A stretch of DNA of 64,000 nucleotides from Evernia prunastri. Lineage: Eukaryota > Ascomycota > Lecanoromycetes > Lecanorales > Parmeliaceae. Positions within the stretch are counted from its first letter, which is position 1. Each line of letters begins with the position of its first letter. Below the pieces are notes generated by a model. That model was not told the DNA's origin, searched no databases, and saw nothing but the letters and a program-made list of their open reading frames with translations. Of the stretch, positions 20,201-32,553 are shown in pieces. The DNA lies in the NCBI GenBank assembly GCA_003184365.1, contig NKYR01000057.1:62001-126000 (forward strand), in the 5' to 3' direction. The translations under genes and the position numbers were made by a program.

Positions 20201-21632
20201 AAAAAATGGCAAGCAAGGATATCATTATCGAAGACGCTAGAGCAAAGGTTCTCAAGGCAGAGAGCAGGGCGGCCAAATGCGCAGGTCAGAGATCCTCTGC
20301 ACTCCGCGACAAGAATGCCGCTTTCGAGCTGGTCGAGTCAGAGAGGCTAGAAAGAGATCAGTACGAAAGAGAGCGTGACGAAGAGTCACAGCGCGTTGAT
20401 GAGTTTACACAGAAGGCAAATGATTTCTGCCCCCGAGTGCCTGTGGACGACGGTGAAACCGGCGAGTCAATAGACCTTAAGTTGGAGAAATTCAACAAAG
20501 ACTTGAGATACGCGGAGAAGCAGTAAGTCATCAAGAAATGTCTGAGACCTTTGTAGACCGTTTCTGACCATTTAATAGATTGGGAGGCAGCAGACAACAG
20601 ATTGCCGCCGATGCAGTGAAAGTTCTGAACGCCCTCAATCAAGCGAAAGCGGAGGTCGAGAGTATAGAAGAGCTTGCCCAGGTTAGTGACCGTGAGGCTT
20701 TCTGACATTAGTACACAGCTGACGACGACCGCAGCTCTTGAAACATACGCTTGTCAATCGGAAAGACCGATGGAGGAGGTTTCAGAAGCACATCACAAGT
20801 CGTGCTAGGGTTCAATTTTTCTACCTGCTCAGTGAACGTGGGTTCCGAGGCAAGCTGCTAGCTCATCATAAAGAAAAAAAATTGGATCTGATGGTAGGAC
20901 CTCCCTTGCCCATGTGCCCGTATTGCTGAGAACCCTGCTAAAGAGGAATGACAGGTTGAGCCTGACGGTAGTGCTTTGCGAGCCAAAGGGCGTGACACAA
21001 AGGGGTTGTCAGGCGGGGAAAAATCTTTCTCCACAATCTGTCTACTACTCTCTATGTGGGAAGGTAAACATCTCTCGACCATTCTTCATGTTGCTCTGTC
21101 GACTGACCTTCCTCATAGCCATGGGGGCTCCTATTCGGTGCCTGGATGAGTTGTGAGTCATTCTATACATTGGTCGTAGCTCAGCGCTCATAACTAGCAG
21201 CGACGTCTTCATGGATAGTGTCAACAGGGATGTTAGCATGGAAATGATGGTAGGAACGAGCCCCGGTTGCAAGTGTTTGGAGGAGGCTGACATCCAGCAT
21301 AGATCAAATTTGCCAGGGGGTCTCGCGGCAAACAATTCATACTAAGTACGACTTTGCTCCATTCCCCTTGTTTTGGAAATTTTCGAGAAAGTTCCTTTAC
21401 TTTAGCTTTATGCGTTATGACTCTAGTCTCCGTTCAAATTGAGTGACTGACTTGAACACTCCATTAGTAACGCCTCAGTCCATGAGCAAAGTTTCCCCAG
21501 CGGATCTAGATGTGAAAGTGGTTAAGTAAGTATAGCTCCATGCAGAGGGTCTGTCGTCCATCTTGCTAATCGATGCTTAGGATGCGCGATCCGGAACGTG
21601 GCCAAACCCAATTATCGTTCCCTCCAAGTTAG
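17243..21632 (+). CDS. smc6: Smc6 (Rad18), SMC5/6 complex ATPase
   Basis: Seventeen exons: 17243-17362 (or -17338), 17394-17620, 17703-17816, 17863-18610, 18661-19220, 19275-19368, 19417-19602, 19745-19818, 19866-20522, 20579-20681, 20735-20893, 20955-21063, 21119-21152, 21201-21249, 21303-21345, 21468-21525, 21581-21632; about 1128 residues. Walker A GHNGSGKS is split by the second intron (about 115-122). Two long coiled coils flank a hinge (FGGALNSFIV...GMGYGYGG-type region). The ABC signature LSGGEKS is at about 1032-1038 and Walker B is CLDEFDVFMD. With Smc5 and Nse proteins it acts in recombinational repair and chromosome segregation. All phases agree from exon 2 on. The first intron is ambiguous: a strong gtaagg donor gives only 31 nt, a weak gttgcc donor gives 55 nt; translation could also start at 17376. 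Confidence 0.92.
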
Positions 21633-21881
21633 GGGGCATCGGCCTTCTACCTACGTTGTTTGGTTCACAGCTGTTCTCCAATGTAGACTTTACCATACCG
21701 CAATTACCCGCTCTGTACAACAGACTCTGCTCCAAGGTCTTCACATGCTGTGCAACTTTTCGTCCATCTGGACTTGAAAATTCTGACAAGGATCCTGGAA
21801 TCTCATCTGACTCGAGGTTCGAGCATCAGCAATTAGCATCTGCCTCGATGCAAGGCCGTATTTTGTCTTTATCTTTATGAC

Positions 21882-24102
21882 TTATACACCCACTATTTTG
21901 CTCGCTGCTACTAGTGCTCGCTCAATTGTGGAGACTAAGTCTGCAGAGTTTTCCAGACCGACACTAATTCTGATCAAATCGGCTTCGACGCCAAATTGGG
22001 CAGTCTGGGGATGTTAGCGCTCGATACAGCGATGGGATAAACTACCACCCACCCATTCGAGCTCTCTATAATGCGCAAGGATGACATATGGCGAGCTATA
22101 CCAATCAGTGCCCATTGCTCCCCAAATTCCTTAGGAAATACCTTAATGTGAAATTGGTGCCTAAACTTGGGCCCTTGGCCGTTTCAAGCTTATCAAAAAA
22201 AGTCACGGCTTGCTCTGTGCTTCTGAAAGTCACCGAAAGAAGGCCTCCATATCCTTTACCGGCATTACGAAATTGATCGTAGAATTTCCGCGTCGCGCTG
22301 TACTTGGGGTAATAGACTTCTTTGACTATGTGCCTTGTCAGGAGACTCAGGCTCCCAATGGTAAGAGACATTCGTAACAGGTAACGTACCAACTGGAGCG
22401 GCCTTGAGAGTGTCGCAGATTGCTTCAGCATTCGTATTGATCCTGTCAATCCGTGAGACAAAATCGCGGCTGTTCCTTTCCATATAAATTGCATCCTCCG
22501 GCCAATAGTTGTCCTCATAGTCTTGCCCCATCACTGCTTTCAATTTGCTATAGTATCGGCTTTGCGGATTATGAACGGAGCTGCCATAATTTCAGCAAAG
22601 TCTCATTAATCACACGCCGGACCTCACCTTCCGCCCATTACGTTGCATTCTCCAGTAAAGACTTTCGTCAGACTACTGACAACCACGTCTGCGTAGGGTA
22701 AGACATGTACGTTAATGAAGTTTCCGATCGTTTCATCAACAATCACGGCGAAATCATAACGATCGGCAAGTGATTTAATCCGGCAAAGATCAGGACTTTT
22801 CAGAAGTGGATTGCCCGGGAATTCGCAGAAGAGAGCAAGGTACTTCTCGCCGGCTTCGCACCGGCCTTCCAAGTCGTCGAGGTCTGCAGAAGATCCGTGA
22901 CCGTAAAACAAGCACCCAGGACCCCATTTCTCTAGAATTTTCAGAGTATCGATATAGGGAAAGCTACATCGAATCAGGTTACTGCGATCGTCAAGTCTTG
23001 ACAGGACGGCCTACCCAAAGCTGATGCTTTTTCTCGAGCCCCTGGAAGCCATCAAGGTCCTATGGGTGTTGAATATTGAACTCATGCCGCACGGATACAA
23101 GTATACGTCATCTTCTGAAAAGCCTTCGACCTGAGCTTTACGAGTGGGTGGCTTTGACATCTCCAACGCTTCGTGTAAATCCACGTTCGCGGTCAATGCT
23201 CCAGTGATACGTCTCCGTATCGCGAGCTTAGCGTTAGCAGCAAGAGACACATCAAGGTTCCTGCCAAAACGCTCTTCAACGAATTGCACCGAGTCTTTTC
23301 CTTCTAGACCGCCTGCAAAACCAACCTTCTTTTGAGGAGAATTGTCTACGGAGTCTCTCTTTTGGTATCTGCGTGGGCCTTTGCTTGGCGATATCAATGA
23401 ATGGGAATGGCCGATAGTCTTCTCGAATAATACTCCCCTCGCAGCCAAATAACCATCATCAAAAGCTCTATGACAATATTCAGCTCGTCGACTAGAGATA
23501 CCGTCGCCTGAGTGTTGCCAGAAAGTCTTGGCAATATCGGCATTCTCTTGGGGAAACAAAACAGCCGAGACGATGGAGTTGGTGGATGCTCCATCGGAGT
23601 TTCCAGCACCATTTGGTAGACTGGGATTCGGATATAGGTCAATGATCCTCACTGATTCGGTCGTAAGGGATGGAACCTGATCCCTTAGAAAATGGACACA
23701 TCTGGTCGAAACGGCATGAGAAGGGAATAAAAACGCTTTCTCAACGGCGGAACCATGTCGCTGTACGATTGCCTCGGCGAATGCCTCAATGGCTTTATGA
23801 ATGTAAAAACTACAGGGCAGGATGTTCAGAAATCCATGAGATAGAATGGTGTGCTTGGATCATTTACCGGGGATAGCCAGTTTTCATCTTGCTCAGTACC
23901 CAATCTTCGCCCTCCTCGTAACCAACATTGGCTTTCCATGTTGGTAGAGAAACGCTTACTGCCTGGGTCGCGTACGTGGAGAGAATCAGCGAACCCTAGT
24001 AGTATGTAAAGCAAAGATCGGATCACTTACGTGAGCCGTGTTAGGGGGGATTGACTCGCCGACTTCATGGGATAACTTTTTTGCGGTGGCGGTAGTGGCC
24101 AT
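21882..24102 (-). CDS. str2: Cystathionine gamma-synthase (PLP enzyme)
   Basis: Eight exons: 24102-24031, 23962-23868, 23809-23015, 22963-22628, 22580-22390, 22325-22142, 22095-22053, 22004-21882; 612 residues. The N-terminal block HAVSVSLPTWKANVGYEEGE is characteristic of the long fungal cystathionine gamma-synthases. The Cys/Met-metabolism PLP fold follows, with YGHGSSADLDDL, the aspartate of VDETIGNF that pairs with the cofactor, and SSLTKVFTGECNVMGG carrying the Schiff-base lysine. The end reads EADLIRISVGLENSADLV, as in the family. It joins O-acetylhomoserine with cysteine to give cystathionine in the transsulfuration route to methionine. All exon phases agree. Divergent from utp22 with 372 bp between starts. 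Confidence 0.9.
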
Positions 24103-24474
24103 AGATTTGGGTGTATGCTTGGAAATTGAAAAAGGAAAAAAGCAGAAGGCAAAGCAAACATCAACTCGAATCGAACCACCAGGATTGGAATATTGAATGT
24201 AATTGAATGGAATCGAATTGAAAAAAAACAAAAAAAACAGAAATGAAATTTCACTCTCCTGCATCCGAAAATCGGAGCGCGAACAGTCAACAATCGAGGT
24301 AAGAAAGATATATTACAGTACGGTACTTTCGTTATGTACAGCCAACAGTAACTAAGGTACATCGCATGGCGGAACGGCCCGGCATCGGCAGATGCCCGAC
24401 GCAATGTCCGCTTCAAAAAAAAAAGTTGCTGAAATTGTGAATTAAAATCACGTCTAAAGGACACTGTCCACGCC
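24103..24474. promoter_or_regulatory. Shared divergent promoter, cystathionine gamma-synthase and utp22
   Basis: 372 bp between diverging start codons. A run of A (24220-24240) and a second A-tract (about 24415-24425) are present; poly(dA:dT) tracts of this kind commonly exclude nucleosomes in fungal promoters. No specific operator is recognised. Confidence 0.55.
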
Positions 24475-27400
24475 ATGATAACCCCAGCATATAAGAAGAG
24501 GAAGCTGTCTTCTTCTACGTCAGAAGCTAATCATAAAAGGATCCGCGCACAGGATACACTTGACGAACCATATCAAAATTCGCTTAACGGAAAGAGCGAG
24601 ATTGTTCGCAGCAATCGTGCTAGTGGAAACATTCAAACCACTGCCGAAGCAAAGAGTGATATCACAACCTCTCGGAGCAGTGCTACATACCATTCAAACA
24701 TATTTGAGCTGAGAGCGAACGAGCTCCTCACGAAGGTGCGACCCGATTACGAAAATGGCATGGCCAAGGCAGAAAATACTCTTCGCAAGCTCAGAGTTGT
24801 TATAGAGCGTATCCCTAACCGTGCACTAAAGCCTGTATGCAATGGTCCTTTTGTCTTCATCTGGCCTTTCAACTGCCTGACTCTGCATAGATTCTCGAAG
24901 CGGAGCGCGAACAGCTTGATTCCCACAAAATCCGGATACCATTTCCCCAGCCCCGGCCCGCAAAGGACGCAAAGTACACATTGGCCTACTCCAAGCCAGC
25001 AAATATCAATGTGGTAGGTAGTCATGCTCGCAAAACAGCTATACAAGTAGGGGACAAAATGAGGATCGATCTGGCGGTCACTATGCCATCGGTGAGACCG
25101 CTACCTTATCCATTCGTGCCGGTTCTTCGTATCTAATGCGTGCAAAAGCACATCTTCCAAGAGAAGGACTATCTGAATTTTAGGTACTTCCACAAAAGGG
25201 CGTACTACTTGGCCTGCATTGCCAGCGGCATCGAAGAAGCTCAAGGAGATGAATACTCCGTGGCTTTTGCCTACCAGAATGACAATCATTTGCAGCCTAT
25301 CATCATTGTCACTCCTTATGAAGGTACAATATCGCTATCTCATGACTCTGAACCCGGGGACAGCTTTGCTCATTGCTCGCAGACAATAGCGTAAAATCAA
25401 AGTACCAGATTCGAGTCATTCTAGCCGCCAATGCAGATTTATTTCCCGCTTCTAAAACGCTGCCCAACAGGAACTGCATTCGTTGCACGACTGGTGGTTT
25501 CTCTTCTCTGAGAAGCAGCTCCAATGTGCCAACGCCGTTCTACAATGCGTCACTGAGGTCAGAATGCTCTTCTCTGGCGTTCCTGAAGTATCTACATGCG
25601 TCCTCAATGCAGTCAGACGGCTTCTCTCACGCGTGCCAACTTGGTAGCGTATGGCTGCGACAACGTGGCCTAGGTCCAGAATTTGGACCATTTGAATGGG
25701 CCTGCACCATGGCTTTACTTATGCAGGGAGGCGGTACCAACGGAAAGCCAATACTGTCGCGTGGCTATGACAGTTACCAGCTTTTCAAGGCGACGTTGCA
25801 GTACCTGTCCCTCAGGAATATGGTAGCAAGCCCTGTATTTGTGCACTCTGACAACATCACTCTTGTAGATCATGAAGGGCCCATGCTGTTCGATGGTAAA
25901 AGAGGCATGAACGTACTGTTCAAGATGACGCTGTGGTCATATGCGACGCTAAAACATGAAGCTGCCGTTACGCTGGAGCTGCTCAGTGATCCACTTTCGG
26001 ACCATTTTGACTCTTCTTTCATTACGAACCTCGCCGATACGCCGCAGAGGTTTGATTGTGTTTTAAGAATCCGTATCAGCAAAGTGCCGGAACCGGCATT
26101 GCAAATGGCAGATGCTCTGAACAACGAGACATTCTTCTGTCAGAGAGTATACAAGGCATTAAGTACGGGACTTGGTGACAGAATCAGACTTTTGCACGTA
26201 AAACAACCACCAATGCTTCCTTGGGATGCTGCAGTACCACCAAATCCAACCCGCGGTCTCCGTCAAGTTCTGGTCGGACTACTACTTAACCCTGACAATA
26301 TCAGTCGCACCGTCGATCGAGGTCCTTCTGCCATAGATAAAGTAGCTGCCGCAGAATTCCGAAAGTTCTGGGGTGACAAGGCAGAGTTGCGGCGTTTTAA
26401 AGACGGCAGCATCCTCGAAAGCTTGATATGGTCAACTTCAGATCCAACGGAAAGCGTATTGAAGCAGATAGTGGAGTATATCGTTCAACGACATCTTGGG
26501 AAAGATGCATTCGATAGCATCGAGCTTATTGGAGGGTATTACGATCGCTTACTTCCCGGTCAGAAATCGGCGATTGACGGGCCATCGACACATTTCCAAC
26601 TTGTCGTGAATGCTTTTGAAAGCTTACAGAAAGAAGTGAGGGCTCTTGGAGGTTTGCCGCTCCAGATTCGGCACATTTCAGCCACGGATGCCCAGCTGAG
26701 ATACTCGTCAACAAGAATTCCTGCTCTCCACTCTTCTCAGGGTGCGATGGAGCCAGCAAGTATCTGTATCCAATTTGAAGGCTCCGCCCGGTGGCCTGAC
26801 GATATCATAGCTGTGCAAAGGACAAAAATGGCTTTCCTACTTAAGATGGGCGAGCTGCTGGAAGAGTCGACCAGTGGTCTCATAGCACGATTAGGACTAG
26901 AAAACCCCAACCGAAGACTCTTGAATGAAGCTTTTCTAGACCTTCACTATCCGTCTGGCGCATTCTTTCGTCTCCGCGTTCATCATGAGCGGGAACTCAA
27001 TCTACTTGAGCGGGTCTGGAAAGACGCTTTACACACGGCAGGCAGCCGAGAAGAGACCGCGTCTGCACTTTCGACCTTCAAACGCAATTTCATCCAGATA
27101 CCCATCCACACCCAGACTATTCGGACGCTGTGCACCCGTTTTCCACTACTCTCGCCCTCCATGCGCCTAATGAAGAAATGGCGGGACTTCCACATGCTCT
27201 CTAGTCACTTGAGCGACGAGTTAATCGAGCTTCTTACTGTCCGAACTTTTGTGCATCCGTATCCCTGGTCTGTTCCTGGCAGCGTTATGACAGGTTTCCT
27301 TAGAACGGTGACGTCTGTATCCAAATGGGACTGGAAAAATGAACCTTTGATTGTAGATTTCAATGGTGAAATGACTAGCTCAGAGATCGAAGGCATCAAT

Positions 27401-28003
27401 CTGCGTTTCGTAGCATGGAGAAAGATCGATCCGGCCATGAATCGAATTTCTATGTTTGCGGCCTCGAATCTAGATCCAAGTGGGATCACGTGGACTGAAA
27501 TAGGTCCGTCAAAGGTCGTAGCGGCTAGGTTTACAAGCCTGGCGAAGGCCGCGTGTGGCATGATGAAGGAGCAAGGGACGAAGCTTGAGCCTGAAGCGCT
27601 CTTTGTAGCTTCGATGGCTGATTATGATTTCTTCATTCACCTCGACCCGAGGTCTACCAGAACAGAGAAAAGGCAGCTTGAATTCAAGAATCTGCATGTC
27701 CAGTCTGATCAAGATAAAAGTCTATCCGGGTCTAATCCAGCGCAGATGTTCTTGGCCGAGCTGAGGGCGATGTATGGCACCAACGTTCTATTCTTTAGCA
27801 ATGAGTCTGAAGGCTTTCTTATTGCCGGGCTCTGGAATCCGCAGACAGGACCAAGACCGTGGAAGATAAATGTAGCGTATTCCACAAAGCCCATGGTGCG
27901 GTCAGGGGTTGAGGATTCTCAGATCAGTATCAACAAGGCTGCGACTCTACATGATATTGCAAGGCTTGGAGGGGACATGGTAACACGCATCGAACTCAAG
28001 TGA
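24475..28003 (+). CDS. utp22: Utp22 / Nrap, small-subunit processome protein
   Basis: Four exons: 24475-24834, 24891-25091, 25149-25323, 25383-28003; 1118 residues. After a basic, Ser-rich N-terminus come NVVGSHARKTAIQVGDKMRIDLAVTMPS and FQEKDYLNFRYFHKRAYYL, the Nrap domain-1 signature. Further marks are PTPFYNASLRSE, VWLRQRG, FWGDKAELRRFKDGSI and the ending IARLGGDMVTRIE. Nrap proteins carry duplicated nucleotidyltransferase-like folds without clear catalytic activity. Utp22 works with Rrp7 in the UtpC module of 90S pre-ribosomes, and in yeast also in CK2/Ifh1 control of ribosomal-protein genes. Length matches the family. It ends only 97 bp from the Pom152 stop on the other strand, so the two 3' ends probably overlap as transcripts. 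Confidence 0.92.
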
Positions 28004-28100
28004 TGCAATCGAGTCAAGCAAGCAAAATTTCCTGGTATCACTTTTCCAACGCCCGCTATATTGCTAATTCGCTCATAATGATTTGCTGATTAAAATCGAC

Positions 28101-31100
28101 TTATCGGTTGGTCAATGACTTCTGAGTGCTTGGCGCTTGTTGCCGGGAGAAAGCACAGTACCTATCTCTTATCGAGACTACCTCGTACATTCCCTCATCT
28201 GAAGCCCGAATGGTCTTGCTATACTCGTGGGATATTTCATTCTTGGTTTCGAGCACTTCTGGTTTCTTGCCTTTCGGCGGTGTCGTACTGCGCGTGTAGC
28301 TAGGCGCTTCGTTAGCCTAGTCAAGCTAAGTTTTAAGGGCGGGCTTACGTAAAATGGAACGGCGGCGTGCCACCGAACTCGAAGAGTATTTCGGCATCGC
28401 CGCCTTCATGGATATCGACCGTAGCTATCCTCCCTTTGCTAACCCTAACACTGGGCATTTCGTGTATCACCTTTGTGATCTTCGTTCTCGCTTTGCAAGC
28501 GTCAGTACTCCCCTGGTCACTGAGTGCTGTGACGACAAAGATTCCCGGCTTTTCGGCTATGCGTCTGAATTCTGTCGAAGAGACAGAAGCTTTGCGTTCC
28601 TGATCTTGGAAGGTGTAAAAGACGCTGAAGGGAGGGGTGCCGGACAACGTGTATGAGATACGGTCGCCGACACAGTAATTCTCCTGCTCCTCTAGTGGAG
28701 AGATGCTTGGGATGTCTGCAACACTGACTCGTACATGGGGAGCGTTCAAGTCCATGTTACGCTGACAGCCACGAGAGTCTTGAACTTTGCGGATGATAAC
28801 GGAATGGGTCCCAAGCGCAAGAACTCTATGCGGGATGTGTAAATCGTAACGATTGGTGTTAATATTGGGAACGTTGATCAGCTCGGGCTTTGATTTTGCG
28901 TAGTGTTTGATCTCGAGTTCGAGATGAAACGGAGGTAGTCCCGTGAAGCTGATTGGGACTACTTCGTCACCTGCCTCGTCCTCTTGGCAGTATTTGTAAG
29001 TCTTGCCGGCTTCCGTGAAACGTGCAGAAGGTTTGGGGTGCACAAGCTGCTCCACTGTTAGAGGAGTGAATTTTCGAGGATCGTGGTTGTACGAAGTGTC
29101 TCCCAATTTCGAGAACTTATATTCGTACATCCCAGCTTCAGAAGTCTCCATTCTCAGGGATGCCATGTTCAAGCCCGCGCTGAATTTCTTCGGACTCATA
29201 GATTGTGAGCCATGGTCAGGGGTATGCCGTTGCTCATATTCAACGTTGAAGGGAGCTGTACCAGTAAAGGAGATATCCGTCACGTCTTCGTCGCCTTCGC
29301 AGACCCCCTTTTTCACATACGCTCCTCTGATATATGTGGCCAGAGGACTCTCTGATATCTCGATAGAAGGTCTAGGGATCCACGATACGCTGAATCGATT
29401 GCCGGATATGTCTACAGTGCCCGGGCATTGGGCATCCCGGACGTCAACGATCTCGTATGTGCCCTCAGCAGTGACTTCGATGTGATCGTTACTGTCGCGC
29501 AACGTTCGTTCTATCAGCTGTGCCGTAGCATCGTCTCTATTGCGATAAGTGACGGTCCATGGTGATTCACCTTGTAGCCTGAGAGGTAGATGTATCTTTC
29601 TAGCCTCGAGGGCTTGAATGCTTCGCTTGCCTTCCAAGTGACCGAATATAGCTCTGGGTCTCTGCAAGCCAACGTCCACCTTTGCCTCTTCTTTGAGAGA
29701 AATTCGGCATCCTGATCGGTCCGTGATACTTATCAATGCCAGCGTGTATTCGCCACCGTCTGTTAGAGGCTCGGTGGTGAGTCTGTAGATACTGTCCTGA
29801 ATGTCGGCAATTGTATGCTTCCGCCGTCGACCACGGTGGACAAGTTCATAATCGACACTGTAAGGAGGCTCGCCCAAGATCTGAATAGCGAAGGTCACTG
29901 GTTCTTCGATACAGGCTCTCCGCGTTGGTTGTGAGTCTAGAATTCGTGCGGCAGCAGGAGGTTTGACATCTTGTTCTAAAATCAAAGCCTTATGCCTTAG
30001 AGATCTTGGATTTCCGTACACGGCATCGCTGACGCTGTTAAATTGGTATGTATAGTGACCTGCTTGCAAAGGCTTCAACTCAAGCTGCGTGTGCAGGCGG
30101 TCAATTTTCTCAACCTTCGGAGTGACACCGGCTCCACCTTGTCTGATACTGTAATGAACGTGAAATGGTGGAGTTCCAGACAAGTCAAGATCAACCAGGA
30201 GGCCTATGGAGCTACCTGCGCATTTGTCGGGGATGTTCTCGGCACTGATGGCGAGATCTGGCTCAGAAGGGTTGAGAAGCAGACAAGACGACGGTTCCAT
30301 GATCTCCCCGGCACAAAACCTGGTGCCAACAGACTGCAGAGTATACAGGCCTGCCTCACGGACGTCGATTCCACGACTCGTATCCATGACCTTGATCTCT
30401 TTGAGAGTCGATGCATCTGAGTGCTTCTGGTCCGAGAGTAACTCTTCCTGTGGGGTGAAGAGATAGGAAAGTGTATACAGAGCATCTTCAAGCTTGCCGG
30501 ATCCTGTCGAGCTGAGATGAATTGGGAGCATTTTGGATTTCCCTTTCTCGACCTTGATCGGGTGCTGCGAATCGTACTCGCGTAATGCGATCCGAGGTCT
30601 CTCGTGCACGGAGAAGTGCTGCTCCAATTGATAACCCTTCAAGGTTTTCTGAGGGCCTAACTGCGCTAAGCGCATATGAGAATAATTTGCCACGTTACCG
30701 CAAGCGTCTTCAACCTCATCAATCAAGTACTGCCAGCCTCCGCTGATGCCAAGTGACTCATTGAGGGGTATGTCGATAGTCTGGGTCCGGGCCCAAGAGA
30801 CGTCCACACCCGCCGGCGAACCAAGCGACACTAAAGCACCTGAAGTTTGCTGTCGAGCCAATGGCGAGACCAAATTCTCGGGATGTATACTTAGATGGAC
30901 ACGGTTTTGATCGTTACGATTGACGGTCTTGCTATACTTTACTTTTAATGGAGGCGTTGCCTCAACCCGTAGATAGAAGTCGGACAGATCCCCTTTGCAT
31001 TTATCCTGCGATGTGGTCTTCACCGTCGCCCTAGGGCATTGAACCACAAGTGCATCCGAAAGGCGTCTCTGTACTTCAAGCTTCGACTTGTCAAGTACCC

Positions 31101-32067
31101 TCTCGAGCCTATACAGGCCGGTCTCTTTGATTGTATAGTGCAGGACACGGGGGCTCGTGCGATCATTCTTTGCAAAGTTTCTCTCTGCTTGCCTCTTCAA
31201 CTTGTGAAGTTCTTTAGTCGTAACGACGATTGTCTCGTTGGCGTTTGTGTCCAGATCGATCCTAAGTAGTTCGATGGATATTGGATCGGTTTGATTGATC
31301 TGGATGGGCAGGTCGACGGAAGTTCCCAAATTCCCAAGACATAAAGGGCTTCGGTCTGGATTCAGCATTGCAGAGCTGCTCAGAGTCAGTCATGCGGGCT
31401 GTTGAAAATCGGACGGATACATACGTACCCCTCTGGCAGTATGTGGATGATTTGTTTCCCCAGAATTAAAGAAGAATTTTGTAGAATGGAAGCTGGCTTA
31501 ACACTTCTTTCTGATACGGCAATTTCTCTGTCATACATTATTTTTGTGAATGCTAGAAACCAAGACGTGACGGGGATCTATCGATTTGTGAGCATACTTT
31601 TCGTCGAACCTGTTTGAGGGTGGGGCTAGACGAACTGGTACGCGAAACATAAGAAGCGCATTGAGCATGGCATGCAGTATGACGAGGATAGCAGTCATTG
31701 AGGATGACCACTGTAGCCAAGGGATCTGGAATTCGGGCAAGCCGTAAAGGAAAACAGAATCGATAGCAAGCCATTTCATGAACATCCAAAGAGATTCTGC
31801 CTCGTCGGAGACCAATCCAAGATAGTCGTACAGTCTCCATATGGTCAACGCAGTATAGAAAAGCGCAACGTAGAGCCTCTGTGAGGGTGCATCAACGACG
31901 GTAAACGGTATTATTGGTGTATGAGCATTTGTGTTGAGCGATGTGACTGATGGTAAGGGAGACGGAGGCCCCTGGGCCCCCTTGAACGCCGCGCCGTCAC
32001 CATACTGCTTATGCCCGGATACCGGGGTTGACGGATAGGCCGAACGAAGGCGAGGAGTGCCGTTCAT
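28101..32067 (-). CDS. pom152: Pom152-like nuclear pore membrane protein
   Basis: Four exons: 32067-31598, 31527-31429, 31375-28349, 28299-28101; 1264 residues. The start MNGTPRLRSAYPSTP is the typical Pom152 N-terminus. Three hydrophobic stretches lie within residues ~70-160 (LYVALFYTALTIW, FMKWLAIDSVFLYGL, AILVILHAMLNALLMF). After GKQIIHILPEGSAMLNP comes a long lumenal part made of repeated Ig-like units, each with a GTPPF-type motif (about eight copies, e.g. TGTAPFNVEYE, TGLPPFHLELE, GGTPPFHFTY). Pom152 anchors the pore membrane ring in the perinuclear space. The donor of the first intron could be gtatgc (used here) or gttcga 12 nt upstream; both keep phase. The last 65 codons lie in a separate exon after a 49-nt intron. 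Confidence 0.9.
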
Positions 32068-32553
32068 GGCATGCTTGGAGTGTTTCGAGTATTCTAGGCA
32101 GGATCCTTTGGCCAGACTGAATACTGCCAATTCACGAAAATGGCAAGAAAGCCAGACGTCAATAGTCTCTAAAGTAGCTTTGTAGAGTGCTTGCCTAAAA
32201 ACTTTTAAGGTCTTGCGACGCGACTCAACTGTTAAGTGTTAACCATACTCTACTTTGTTTTTGCCGTAACACAAAGGACAAGAGTTAAAGTATTCCGTAG
32301 TGCGACTAATCAGCGGCTAACCGCCATGTGTTTTCTGTGATGCGATCCAAGCTATCCACTTTACGACTAGTGTCTTCCGTACCGTATAGAAACCTTTTCG
32401 TCTACTTCTTAATTATCTTCTTCCTTTACACTGACTGGTCGATGAACACACTGACATCATAATGTGATTTCATCCCAGCTTAACAGCCCCGAATTAAACT
32501 CCTATCCTTCTATTAGTCCTCAAGCTGCTCCGCTTAGTGTCCAGGTTTTTGGG
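32068..32553. promoter_or_regulatory. Shared divergent promoter, pom152 and UCH gene
   Basis: 486 bp between diverging starts, moderately AT-rich, with no reading frame of note and no recognised operator. The 5' boundary toward the hydrolase is uncertain because its ATG at 32554 is chosen only as the first in-frame methionine. Confidence 0.45.

Noticed and set aside
21250..21345. Apparent frameshift near the Smc6 C-terminus
   Set aside because: Using acceptor gcatag at 21302 restores MMIKFARGSRGKQFIL in phase with the last exons; no shift is needed.
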